NCBI GenBank assembly: GCA_030649955.1 | Contig: JAUSFD010000005.1 | Coordinates: 1-64,000 of the forward strand | Source of the DNA: Candidatus Peregrinibacteria bacterium | Lineage (GTDB): Bacteria > Patescibacteriota > Gracilibacteria > Peribacterales > Peribacteraceae | Direction of reading: 5' to 3' | Length of the DNA: 64,000 bases | Part shown: positions 47,885-56,249 of the stretch, piece by piece | Numbering within the stretch: position 1 is the stretch's first letter | Layout of the letters: every line of letters begins with the position of its first letter | The notes under the pieces: model-generated | What the model saw: the letters and a program-made list of their open reading frames with translations, nothing else | Databases searched by the model: none | Told to the model about the DNA's origin: nothing | Position numbers and translations under genes: made by a program

Positions 47885-49630
47885 ATGCTCGAGCACTGGC
47901 TCCAGGGACGGCGGTACTATGCTCTCGTTGTGGGCAGTGCCCTCGCCCTGGGGATTCTCGTGAGCCTGCCGCAGGGGCTCCACATGCTCGATAGCCGGTA
48001 CCAGGGGATTCCGGTGCACCTCAACTCCGATGAGTTCAGTTACATGCCCCGCCTTATGGAGGCGCTCCTGGGGCGGAGTACGGAGCTGGGGACTGCGGTA
48101 ACGGGCGGAGAGGAACGGTTGCCCGTTCTGCAGCCTGCACTCCCAGAGCTCGTCTACGGATTCCTCTTCCGTCCCCTGGGACTCTCGATCGCGACCGTGC
48201 TCACGATTCTGGATTTCCTGGAGCCCGCTCTTCTCTTCCTCGCACTTGTCGCCTTCCTGCGCAGCTGTGGGCTCGACCGGCGCCGCGCGTACATCGCTGC
48301 CGTCCTGTTCTGCGTTCTCCAGCTCTACAACCTGGGACGCCCCATCCACCAGCGCCTGAGTTTCCTCCTCACCATCGTCTCGCTCACCCTGCTCATCGAA
48401 GGGTTGGAGCGACGAGTCGTGTACGGGATCCTGGGGGGAATCCTCATGGGACTCCTCATCGACGTGTACTTCTGGGCCTGGACGGCGGCCTTTGGATGGT
48501 ACGCGCTCCTCCTCGTATTCGAGTTCCTGCAGTGGGCGTCCTCGCGCGCGCAGCACCAATGGTTCGGTGTGCGTCGCCCGTTCTACTCGCGCCTGTTCAT
48601 GAACATCCTCAAGCCGGTGCAGCACTTGCTGGGGAGGATGGAGGGGACGGTCTCCTCCTTTCGGGTCCAGTCACTCCTCTTCTTCGGCGGAGCGGGAGTG
48701 GTTGCGGGCATGCCGTTCCTCTGGAAGATGTACACGACCTCTCGTCATCCCCTGTATCCCGAAGTCTTCTTCCGCAGCGGGATGGGGCAGTCGCACGCAC
48801 CCGAATCCTGGCCGTGGACGATTCTGTTCGCCGCGATGGCTGCAGCGATCGTCATGTTCTTCTGGACCGGTGACCAGCCACGCCGCAACAGGTATTTGGC
48901 ATGCACCGTGATCGCAGCGTTCGCCCTCCTCAATCAGCACATCATCCACGGCACGCTCTTCCTCTTCGCCTCCCACTACCTCTTCTTCCTCGTCCTCGCC
49001 GCCGTGATGGCGCTCACCTACGCATGGGGCAGGGGAACGGCTGCTGGCGCCATCATCGTTGTCGCCTCTGGCGTGTTCCTGGCTGGTATCGTCTACGATA
49101 ACCGGTCGCTCCTCCCGCAGTGGTGGATCAGTGCACAGGATTTTGAGGAGCAGCACCTCGCGAATACGCTCCCCATCCTCGCGCAGCTACCGCGCACCAC
49201 CATCCTCTCCGATCCGCTTACCTCGTCCTTCATCGCTAGTTTCAGCCAGCACGATGTGCTCTTCACGCACTACATCCAGCACGAGATGCGCTCCCACAAA
49301 GAGCTCGCGGAGCGGTACTGCCTCACCCAAGTCCCGCTCCCGGCTGCACTCCGGAAGCCCGAAGAGGAACCCGTGCTCGTGTACGGTGCGGCCTACGATG
49401 CCATTGAGGATCCCGTAGCGCGCATCAAAGTGCGTGGCGAGGAGCTCTCCCTCGTCGCCGATGCTTGCCGGCAAGTGGATACCAATCCCGCTGGCACCAT
49501 GGAGCGTTACAAGGTCCTGTACATTCTCTGGGATGAAGCGCGAAATCCGGACTGGGATCTCCTCCGCCTTCCCTTGAACCTCCGACAAGTTGGTGAAGGC
49601 GAGGGGTGGTCCTTGTGGAAAGTGATGTAA
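47885..49630 (+). CDS. Polytopic membrane protein, GT-C-like
   Basis: A 581-residue protein with about eleven membrane segments and a soluble C-terminal domain of about 150 residues. After the first helix the loop HLNSDEFSYMPRLMEALLGR carries an acidic pair placed like the catalytic residue of GT-C enzymes. The rest has no named signature, so the assignment rests on layout and neighbourhood. The start follows TATACT by 7 nt. Confidence 0.68.
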   Translation: MLEHWLQGRRYYALVVGSALALGILVSLPQGLHMLDSRYQGIPVHLNSDEFSYMPRLMEALLGRSTELGTAVTGGEERLPVLQPALPELVYGFLFRPLGLSIATVLTILDFLEPALLFLALVAFLRSCGLDRRRAYIAAVLFCVLQLYNLGRPIHQRLSFLLTIVSLTLLIEGLERRVVYGILGGILMGLLIDVYFWAWTAAFGWYALLLVFEFLQWASSRAQHQWFGVRRPFYSRLFMNILKPVQHLLGRMEGTVSSFRVQSLLFFGGAGVVAGMPFLWKMYTTSRHPLYPEVFFRSGMGQSHAPESWPWTILFAAMAAAIVMFFWTGDQPRRNRYLACTVIAAFALLNQHIIHGTLFLFASHYLFFLVLAAVMALTYAWGRGTAAGAIIVVASGVFLAGIVYDNRSLLPQWWISAQDFEEQHLANTLPILAQLPRTTILSDPLTSSFIASFSQHDVLFTHYIQHEMRSHKELAERYCLTQVPLPAALRKPEEEPVLVYGAAYDAIEDPVARIKVRGEELSLVADACRQVDTNPAGTMERYKVLYILWDEARNPDWDLLRLPLNLRQVGEGEGWSLWKVM

Positions 49631-49686
49631 GACCGTTGAAATTGAGAATTGAAAATGGAGAATGGAAAATTATTTGCATCACGAGA

Positions 49687-49703
49687 GCGGGCATACTGCC
49701 CGC
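49687..49703. repeat. GCGGGCA palindromic repeat
   Basis: GCGGGCATACTGCCCGC, the same family as at 4808 and 63155-63357, in the convergent gap behind the GT-C-like gene. An A/G-rich word tract (TTGAAAATGGAGAATGG) lies just before it. Confidence 0.75.
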
Positions 49704-49733
49704 ATCCCGAAATTTTTTCCGCGGTTGGACGAT

Positions 49734-50366
49734 CTACGCCTTCACCGCCCGTATCAGGTAATTGTATTTCGGATCATGTAATCCGAGGTCCATCGGAATC
49801 CGTCGAACGTCCGTGAAGCCCATTTCTTGAAGTACTTCGATCATCTTCCCCGCTGGGTACATCCACTTGTGAAGGTCGAGGTCCTCCGTCTCGTTGCTCT
49901 TAAACTTCCCGAAGAAGTGCTGGTTGATGACATCGAGATCATCACCCGCAAGCAACCCCTTTGCGATGGCTTCGATGTCCGGCGTCGAGACGCGCAGGAG
50001 GCCGCCTGGCTTCAGGATGCGGTGGAATTCGCGGAGGATGTGATGCACGTGCGGTTTACGGAAGTGCTCCAGCGTCGCTGCGGAGAACACTTCCTCGATC
50101 ACGCCGTCGGGAATCGGGAACTTCTCTCGTAGGTCGAACACGAGGTCCACCTTTGGGAGCGCGACGAAGTCGACGTTCAGATATTCCTGGGGATTCAGTG
50201 GATTCCTCCCCCCGCAGATATCGAGCTTCGCTCCGCGAAAACTCTTTGCTTTCCACTCCTCTGCCCGCTTGCTGCACTGCATCTTCGTGTACCCATCCTT
50301 CGCCCACCCGTAGAGGAAACGGAAGGGACGGATGTAACGATAGTAACGGTCGAGGAAGCGTTTCAT
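49734..50366 (-). CDS. SAM-dependent methyltransferase
   Basis: A 210-residue class I methyltransferase. AKLDICGGRNPLNPQEYLNVD is motif I and the post-I acidic strand, FSAATLEHFRKPHVHHILREF is the motif with the conserved HF that marks this predicted-SAM family, and RILKPGGLLRVSTPD is motif III. Such enzymes are common in polysaccharide clusters and may methylate a sugar. The upstream spacer is a GTGGACA repeat dyad. Confidence 0.88.
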   Translation of the reverse strand: MKRFLDRYYRYIRPFRFLYGWAKDGYTKMQCSKRAEEWKAKSFRGAKLDICGGRNPLNPQEYLNVDFVALPKVDLVFDLREKFPIPDGVIEEVFSAATLEHFRKPHVHHILREFHRILKPGGLLRVSTPDIEAIAKGLLAGDDLDVINQHFFGKFKSNETEDLDLHKWMYPAGKMIEVLQEMGFTDVRRIPMDLGLHDPKYNYLIRAVKA

Positions 50367-50369
50367 CGA

Positions 50370-50482
50370 ATGGATAGTGGATAACGGACAGTGGACAATA
50401 GAGAAAAGAGTGATTGCCTTCGGTACGAGGAGTACTGATTTTCATTTTCCACTGTCCACTGTCCACTGTCCACTGTCCACTT
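50370..50482. repeat. GTGGACA word-repeat dyad
   Basis: ATAGTGGATAACGGACAGTG on the left and CCACTGTCCACTGTCCACTG on the right are complementary around a 50-nt spacer. It lies between the GT2 and the methyltransferase gene. Confidence 0.8.
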
Positions 50483-50483
50483 C

Positions 50484-51359
50484 CTATCCAATAGTCTCAT
50501 TCCGCTTCGTTGGCATTGTTGTTACCACCAGTTTCCACCCATACCAGAACCTCAAGAGCTCATGCCGGAGCGGGAGCCGTACTCCTCGGTGTGGCAGAAG
50601 CCAGATCCACAGGAGCTTCACGAGGGCGATCGCGCGGGACTTGAATGTGTGCCACACGCGGTACTTGAGCCAGTGTCCCCACCCTTTCCCGCGAGATTTC
50701 TCTCTCTCAATTTCGAGATATTGCAGGTTCTTCCTGCGGTACTCCTCGATCGTTCCGAGGGGGGCCAGGCTCGCACCTCTGAGTCGGATGATCTTCGTTC
50801 CGGGCTTGAGCTCCGGACGCTCATGCACGGGTTTGATCCACCGCGTTACTGCATCGCGGTTGAAGAAGTATAGGCGTTCGTTTGGGTACGTCGTCGCATG
50901 CGTCACCACAAATCCATCGGGGAGGACGTAGCGGCGGGGGATCTTGCACGCGCAGGGTTCGCCCTTCTCGATGATCGCGTGGATCTCCTCGAGGAGGACG
51001 GGAGAAGCGTACTCATCGCTGTCCATAGAGAGAATCCAGGGTTTCGTCGCATGCTCGAGGCCGGCATTCCGCGCCACGGAGAAATCCGTGAGGGGCTTTC
51101 CTTGGTCCTGGGTACTCCGCTGTTGGACGATCGTCGCACCGAAGCGCTTCGCAATCTCCAACGTATTGTCCGTGCTCCCTCCATCAATCACGAGCACTTC
51201 CTCGCACTCGCGCACACTGTTGAGTGTCTTCTCGAGCGTTGCGCCGGAGTTCCACGTGAGGACGTGGACGCTGATGGGGAGGCGATCAAACCCCACTCCG
51301 CCCCGTTCTGCGGGGCTTCGCGGGGTAATGAGTTGCTGTAGAATTTCCGAATCAGACAT
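50484..51359 (-). CDS. GT2 family glycosyltransferase
   Basis: A 291-residue GT-A enzyme of the WaaE/KdtX-like type. The motifs are LPISVHVLTWNSGATLEKTL, VLVIDGGSTDNTLEIAK, DFSVARNAGLEHA and the metal site LSMDSDEY. The first 25 residues are not conserved and include a translated repeat hairpin (TPRSPAERGGVGF). The ATG at 51359 lies inside the duplicated gtrA 3' end, with TATAAG 10 nt upstream. A GTG at 51296 just before the conserved domain is the alternative start. Confidence 0.85.
   Translation of the reverse strand: MSDSEILQQLITPRSPAERGGVGFDRLPISVHVLTWNSGATLEKTLNSVRECEEVLVIDGGSTDNTLEIAKRFGATIVQQRSTQDQGKPLTDFSVARNAGLEHATKPWILSMDSDEYASPVLLEEIHAIIEKGEPCACKIPRRYVLPDGFVVTHATTYPNERLYFFNRDAVTRWIKPVHERPELKPGTKIIRLRGASLAPLGTIEEYRRKNLQYLEIEREKSRGKGWGHWLKYRVWHTFKSRAIALVKLLWIWLLPHRGVRLPLRHELLRFWYGWKLVVTTMPTKRNETIG
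51290..51330. repeat. CGCCCCGTTCTGCGGGGC hairpin repeat
   Basis: CCGCCCCGTTCTGCGGGGC followed by TTCGCGGGG. It codes part of the N-terminus of the GT2 gene and has a sister copy about 100 nt away at 51391-51428. Confidence 0.75.
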
Positions 51360-51390
51360 AAACAAAGAACTTATAGAGAAAGAAATTCCA
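51352..51390 (-). pseudogene. Remnant of a second gtrA 3' end
   Basis: On the minus strand this reads WNFFLYKFFVYV plus stop, identical to the last 12 residues of the GtrA protein at 51450-51836. The DNA differs only at synonymous third positions (AAC/AAT, TTT/TTC, TTC/TTT, AAA/AAG, GTA/GTT). It lies 59 nt beyond the gtrA stop, and its TATAAG and ATGTCTGA are reused as promoter and start of the next gene. Confidence 0.85.
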
Positions 51391-51428
51391 CCCCACGCCG
51401 CCCCGTTGTGCGGGGCTCTGCGGGGTGG
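51391..51428. repeat. CGCCCCGTTGTGCGGGGC hairpin repeat
   Basis: Sister of the copy at 51290-51330. It sits exactly between the gtrA 3' remnant and the live gtrA 3' end. Confidence 0.75.
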
Positions 51429-51449
51429 AACGAAATTGAAAAGATCTGG

Positions 51450-51836
51450 TCAGACATATACAAAGAATTTATAGAGGAAAAAGTTCCATAACACCGTTAC
51501 TGCCCAGCTCACGAACTTCGCACTCCCTTCATCCAAATGGAGCCGTTCCACGAGGAGGTACAGGATGGCAGTTTGCGCGAGGATATTGAAGACGTTGATG
51601 ATGCAGTACCTGACAAAATGATTGATCATCGCCTCCCTCTTCTGGAAGACCAAGTACTTGTGGAGCACGAACGCACCGAAGAACCCGAGGACGTTCCCCA
51701 CGATGTTCGCCGTCACGTACCAAACGTCGAGGGAGAGCAGCAGGAAGTAGCTCCCGAAATCCAGCAGCACCGCGATTCCACCGCTCATCAGGTAGAGCAG
51801 GAATTGGTGGAGATATGGGCGGAGGCGAGAGAGCAT
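51450..51836 (-). CDS. GtrA family membrane protein
   Basis: A 128-residue protein with four membrane segments (HQFLLYLMSGGIAVLLDFGS, VTANIVGNVLGFFGAFVLHK, YCIINVFNILAQTAILYLLV, KFVSWAVTVLWNFFLYKFF), the GtrA layout. GtrA proteins are thought to flip or position lipid-linked sugars made by a GT2 partner, and a GT2 gene lies next to it. The ATG at 51836 is chosen by family length; a TTG at 51881 would overlap the upstream gene. The 5' region is a GGATTN word repeat. Confidence 0.88.
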   Translation of the reverse strand: MLSRLRPYLHQFLLYLMSGGIAVLLDFGSYFLLLSLDVWYVTANIVGNVLGFFGAFVLHKYLVFQKREAMINHFVRYCIINVFNILAQTAILYLLVERLHLDEGSAKFVSWAVTVLWNFFLYKFFVYV

Positions 51837-51843
51837 CGATACG

Positions 51844-51880
51844 AGGATTGGGATTCGGATTTGGATTAGGGTTGGGAGCA
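51844..51880. repeat. GGATTN 6-nt word repeats
   Basis: GGATTGGGATTCGGATTTGG and ATTAGGGTTGGG form a run of six-base words at the junction of two genes, overlapping the 3' end of the membrane glycosyltransferase gene. Confidence 0.7.
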
Positions 51881-53269
51881 ATTGGAGGGATCGGGTTGGA
51901 TGATGTAGTAACGGCGGACGGCTTGGGTGGTTCTGTCTGCGAGCGCGGTCACCTCCTCCTCACTGAGTTTACGGAGGATCGGCATACAGAGTTGCTTCTC
52001 ATCGAGTCCGACGAAGCGCTCGGGGAGGCGATCGGAAATCTTCTGTGCTGTGAGGAAGAGCCAGTGTGGATTGGGCTCGAGGCGTACGAACACGTCTGCC
52101 TGTTGAATGATGAGATCGCGATCGGCGAACTCGTGTTGGATGAAATCTGCTGCCTCTGCAGCTTCTGTCGATGTACTGGATCCGAAGTGCTTCCACTGCC
52201 AGACACCCTGCAGCAGGATGATCGCCGCGAGGACGAGAGGGGCGAAGCGCCGACGACAGAGTGCTGTTGCCCCCGCGGGCACGAACGTGAGAAGGAGTAT
52301 GTGCGCGGGGAGGAGGTGGCGGTACCAACCAAAGCTGCTCAGGAAGTAGAGCGTGAAGAGCGCGATGAGGGTTGCAAGGACGATTCCCACGGGGCGAGGG
52401 AGGCGCGAACGCAGCTTCCACAAGCCAATTCCTCCAAGGATCAGGAAGACACCGTACGAGAGGAAAGGTAGTCGGAAGAGGATTTCCTGGTGTGTGAGGA
52501 GGTACAGGAATGGAGTGGCTTCCGTGGTCTCACTCTCACCGAAGAGGAAGCGGAACTCCCCGAGCAGTCCTGCTTGACTCTGCATCTCCAGGAATCTCCA
52601 GGGGACGTAGATGATGAGTGCAAGTATCCCCGTCATTGTCAGTCGTCGCACTGTGCACCAGTCTCTCCTGATGATTGCATTGATCCATGCCAGGATGAGA
52701 GCCGGGTAGATGAGACCGTATGTGAGTTTCGTGAGGACGCTGAGACCAAAGGAGATTCCCGCGAAGGCGCTCCACTTGCCTACAGTCTTCTCTTCATGCA
52801 GGAGACAGAGGAGTCCCAAGAGCAGGAAGAAGAGTCCCGGCACTTCTCCCATCACCGGCTTCCCCGTGTTCACGAATGCTGAGAGCGTTATTAGCAGTGC
52901 CGTCGCCCATCGAGCATCCCGTCGTCCCGCCACTCTCTGTGTGAAGATGTAGAAGAGGATCGCTGTGCCGATCACGTAGAGCGCCATCGGGATGCGGGCG
53001 ACGGCGACGGAGAATCCGAAGAGCTTGATGGCGAGTGCCACCGGACCGATGAGAGTGGGTCCCACTGCGAGGATGTACGGGAAGTGCCAATCCTCTCCCA
53101 GGAGTGGAAGGGAGAAGCCTCTCCCCTCCGCGACGGACCGTGCGATGATCATGAAGAGGCTGTCATCCGCCCAGGCGGCCGGGAACGTGCCGAGTTCGCG
53201 GAACGCGAAGAAGAGGAGGAGGGTGCCGAGAGCCAGCTCGGGGAGCCATGTTCGGAGGTACTTGAGCAC
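51866..53269 (-). CDS. GT39-like membrane glycosyltransferase
   Basis: A 467-residue protein with about ten membrane segments. The first external loop has AAWADDSLFMIIARSVAEGRG, the acidic pair typical of ArnT/PMT-like enzymes. GEVPGLFFLLLGLLCLLHEE and SFGLSVLTKLTYGLIYPALI are further family-like blocks. TAGGAT ends 6 nt before the GTG at 53269, with an upstream TG (TGGTAGGAT), so the mRNA is predicted leaderless. gtrA and a GT2 gene follow on the same strand. Confidence 0.85.
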   Translation of the reverse strand: MLKYLRTWLPELALGTLLLFFAFRELGTFPAAWADDSLFMIIARSVAEGRGFSLPLLGEDWHFPYILAVGPTLIGPVALAIKLFGFSVAVARIPMALYVIGTAILFYIFTQRVAGRRDARWATALLITLSAFVNTGKPVMGEVPGLFFLLLGLLCLLHEEKTVGKWSAFAGISFGLSVLTKLTYGLIYPALILAWINAIIRRDWCTVRRLTMTGILALIIYVPWRFLEMQSQAGLLGEFRFLFGESETTEATPFLYLLTHQEILFRLPFLSYGVFLILGGIGLWKLRSRLPRPVGIVLATLIALFTLYFLSSFGWYRHLLPAHILLLTFVPAGATALCRRRFAPLVLAAIILLQGVWQWKHFGSSTSTEAAEAADFIQHEFADRDLIIQQADVFVRLEPNPHWLFLTAQKISDRLPERFVGLDEKQLCMPILRKLSEEEVTALADRTTQAVRRYYIIQPDPSNCSQP

Positions 53270-53334
53270 CTGGGTATCCTACCATCCTTCGGCTTCCCCT
53301 TTATGGGGTGTTCTGCCACCATACTCCGGCCCTT

Positions 53335-54963
53335 ATGTACATCCTCGGACTCACACACCCGTACAGCTGGAATACCGCAGCCGCCCTCCTCAAGGACGGT
53401 GCACTCGTCGCGTTCGCGGAGGAGGAACGCTTCACGCGTGTGAAGCATGCGCCGCGCTCGTTCCCGCAACGGTCGATGGATTACTGCTTGAAGCAGGCTG
53501 GCATCACGCTCGACCAGGTGGATCACATCGCGATCGGCATGGATTCCCTGTGGTCCGTGATCCTTCCGAACCTGTCACCGCACCAACCTCTGCGGTTCAC
53601 CTACGGCAAGATTCTCCGGACCATGCGCGAAATCCGGCGCGGCAATGCGGTGATGCCCTTCTCCCCCAAGGACAAACGCGTGAAGTACTTGAATCACCAC
53701 CTCTCGCATATCGCGAGTTCCTTCTACCTCTCCGGGTTCGATCGCGCGAACTTTATCTCGCTCGATGGAGCAGGGGGAGGGGAGAGCGGCATGCTTGGGT
53801 GGGGCGAAGGAACAGAGCTCCACATCTTGAATCGCGTGACGAACGCCGGGAGCTGGGGCGCCCTCTACGAGCGCATCACGAAGATCATCGGCTTCCGCCC
53901 GCACAGTCATGAGGGCAAGACGATGGGGCTCGCTGCATTCGGCACGCCGAAGCCCGAAATCATCGACTTCATTGACTGGGGGAAGCCCATCCCGCAGATC
54001 AACCACACGAAGCGTAACAGCTTCCTCCAGCGTCTCACCCCACGGAAGCCCGGTGAGGAGCTCACCCAAGAGCACAAAGATCTCGCCGCGACGATCCAGG
54101 ATGTCCTCGAGCGTGCTCTCCTCCAGATGGCGAAGTATCTCGTGGAGCAATCGGGCTCACGCGCCCTCTGCATGGCCGGAGGAGTTGCGCTCAACTGCTC
54201 CGCGAATGGCAAGATCTACCACGCTGGCATCGTCGATGACATCTACATCCAGCCCGCATCCTCCGATGCGGGCGTCGCACTGGGTGCGGCTGTCCTTCGC
54301 CACGTTCAGGTCACCGGTGAGCGTCCCAAGTTTGTCTTTGACCACGCCTACTGGGGACCCGAGTACTCCGATGCGGAAATCGAGAAAGTTCTCAAGGAAG
54401 CGAAGGTCTCCTACGAGAAGTGCAGCAGCATCGAGCAGAAGACGGCGGAGCTCTTGAAGGATGGCAAGATCGTCGGCTGGTTCCAGGGTCGCATGGAAGT
54501 GGGACCACGCGCCCTCGGCGGTCGCAGCATCCTCGCCGATCCTTCTATCCCCGGCATCAAGGACAAGGTGAATGCCGAGGTGAAGCACCGCGAGATGTGG
54601 CGTCCCTTCGCTCCCTCCATGCATCACGAGAACATGGGCGACTACGTCGAGCATCCCTACGTGAGCCCCTTCATGATCCTTGCCTTCCACGCCCGCAAAG
54701 ATCACGTCCATCAATTCGAAGCTGCCGTTCACGTCGATGGCACCGCCCGCGTCCAAGGTGTCACTTCCACTGCAAACCCCCTCTACTACCGCCTCATCGA
54801 CGAATTCAAGAAGCTCACCGGTCGTGGCGTGATTCTAAATACGAGCTTCAATGTTGCTGAGGAGCCACTGGTTTGTTCACCCACGGATGCACTGCGGACG
54901 TACTACTGCTCGGGGATGGATGCGCTGGCGATGGGGAGTTTTCTTCTGAGGAAGGCTCCTTGA
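53335..54963 (+). CDS. NodU/CmcH-type carbamoyltransferase
   Basis: A 542-residue enzyme that transfers a carbamoyl group from carbamoyl phosphate to a hydroxyl, probably on a sugar. The N-terminal Kae1-like half has AFAEEERFTRVKHAPRSFP, the metal-binding LNHHLSHIASSFY and FISLDGAGGGESGML. The C-terminal half has GRMEVGPRALGGRSILADP and NTSFNVAEEPLVCSPTDAL. Length is normal. CATACT ends 9 nt before the ATG. A surface-glycan decoration role fits its neighbours. Confidence 0.95.
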   Translation: MYILGLTHPYSWNTAAALLKDGALVAFAEEERFTRVKHAPRSFPQRSMDYCLKQAGITLDQVDHIAIGMDSLWSVILPNLSPHQPLRFTYGKILRTMREIRRGNAVMPFSPKDKRVKYLNHHLSHIASSFYLSGFDRANFISLDGAGGGESGMLGWGEGTELHILNRVTNAGSWGALYERITKIIGFRPHSHEGKTMGLAAFGTPKPEIIDFIDWGKPIPQINHTKRNSFLQRLTPRKPGEELTQEHKDLAATIQDVLERALLQMAKYLVEQSGSRALCMAGGVALNCSANGKIYHAGIVDDIYIQPASSDAGVALGAAVLRHVQVTGERPKFVFDHAYWGPEYSDAEIEKVLKEAKVSYEKCSSIEQKTAELLKDGKIVGWFQGRMEVGPRALGGRSILADPSIPGIKDKVNAEVKHREMWRPFAPSMHHENMGDYVEHPYVSPFMILAFHARKDHVHQFEAAVHVDGTARVQGVTSTANPLYYRLIDEFKKLTGRGVILNTSFNVAEEPLVCSPTDALRTYYCSGMDALAMGSFLLRKAP

Positions 54964-54972
54964 AGACGGAGG

Positions 54973-55007
54973 TAGACATAATTTGATAATGATTGTATAA
55001 TAACATC
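54973..55007 (+). promoter_or_regulatory. Consensus leaderless promoter
   Basis: TAGACA (54973-54978), a 17-nt spacer, TATAAT (54996-55001) and 6 nt to the ATG at 55008. This is the cleanest example in the window of a full promoter whose start point coincides with the start codon. Confidence 0.75.
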
Positions 55008-56159
55008 ATGGGTCTCGAAGAGGATGCCATTGCACAGGGACTGCAGAAGGAGATTCTCGCACTCAGGCAGCAGAAGCTCAAGGGGCCCGAGCGCAAGAGG
55101 TTACGAGAATTGGAAGATGCCTTCCGAGAGAGGATGAAAAGGCTCACGGAAGATATCGCAACACAGGAGATACAGGAGAAGAGGGAGGGGATATTTCGCG
55201 CAGAACAGCAGAAAATTTCTGCTGCTGTGAGCGAAGCTGTGGAATCCGGGCTCATGATGGAAGACATTGTCGGAGATTCTCGTGGTTCTATCGATGCGTA
55301 TCTTTTCCCCTGGCAGCACCCACAGGGTGTCGGCTTCGACACAAATCTTGCCACTCAGGAATTCCAACACGCTCTGTTCTGCATAGCACATCTTCTCGAG
55401 AAGCATGGATCGCTGAGCTCGATTCACGTCGAAGGTGGACCGTATGGGCCGCGACCGAAGCGACCACCTTTCGGTACTATTCCCGGAACGGACTTGTCAG
55501 CATTCTGCGTGGAAGGTCAGGAATTTCTTCATCGTGACAAGCGTGCATTCCTTGCATTCATCTCACAGAATAGCAGGCAGTTTCCTATCTCCTTCGAATT
55601 CTACACAACCCATCCCACAACAGGTGTGCACTCCCCTTCGATGGTGAAAAAAGCAGATTGGGTACAGCATTCTAGAAATCCCATTGATCACTCGAAGAAT
55701 TTCCAGAGGAAGTACGGCTTTTCGATGGAAGCACAACCAGTTCCTCTTGTGAGAGATGGGAGAGCGAAAGTATGGTTTGGGAATGGCCCTCACTTCGATG
55801 CCGAGCAAGTCCTGGAAGATGCAGAGGCTGTTATCACGGTGCTCAAGGAGTTCGATGAATTCAATGGGGAGCGTGATCGCGAGCTCGTGCAGCTCTTCTC
55901 CACTCTTCCATCCAGCGAGAAACCCGTCGTGCCAATTGGATGCTACGGTGCTGCGCATACGAAAGACATTGAACAACTCTGCGCGAAATCAGGAATTCGC
56001 TTACATCTTGTGTATCCTTCCTTCTTCCAGGAGAAACTGCATTCACTTCGCTCAGTCAGGAACTTCGCTGATCCAGAAGGTCTCTACAAGTGGGTTTTTG
56101 TCATAAGAGATGTGGCGGTGAAAGCTCTGCATGATGCCCGACATAAGGGTGGCGAATGA
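55008..56159 (+). CDS. Hypothetical protein
   Basis: A 383-residue protein. Residues 1-80 are a highly charged coiled coil (LRQQKLKGPERKRLRELEDA). The rest is globular with a Pro-rich EGGPYGPRPKRPPFG segment and a C-terminal strand-helix unit (VVPIGCYGAAHTKDIEQLCAK, then HLVYPSFF) that recalls GxxH-type hydrolase or protease-like folds, though without a convincing match. No signal peptide. Predicted leaderless from TATAAT 6 nt upstream. Family not recognised. Confidence 0.8.
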   Translation: MGLEEDAIAQGLQKEILALRQQKLKGPERKRLRELEDAFRERMKRLTEDIATQEIQEKREGIFRAEQQKISAAVSEAVESGLMMEDIVGDSRGSIDAYLFPWQHPQGVGFDTNLATQEFQHALFCIAHLLEKHGSLSSIHVEGGPYGPRPKRPPFGTIPGTDLSAFCVEGQEFLHRDKRAFLAFISQNSRQFPISFEFYTTHPTTGVHSPSMVKKADWVQHSRNPIDHSKNFQRKYGFSMEAQPVPLVRDGRAKVWFGNGPHFDAEQVLEDAEAVITVLKEFDEFNGERDRELVQLFSTLPSSEKPVVPIGCYGAAHTKDIEQLCAKSGIRLHLVYPSFFQEKLHSLRSVRNFADPEGLYKWVFVIRDVAVKALHDARHKGGE

Positions 56160-56249
56160 ATTGCTTCCATATTCAGGAGCAGGTCTTCTGACCTGCGGGT
56201 GATGTGCAATACCTCGACGACCGCCGGCCAGAAAGCCCGCTCCTCGTCT

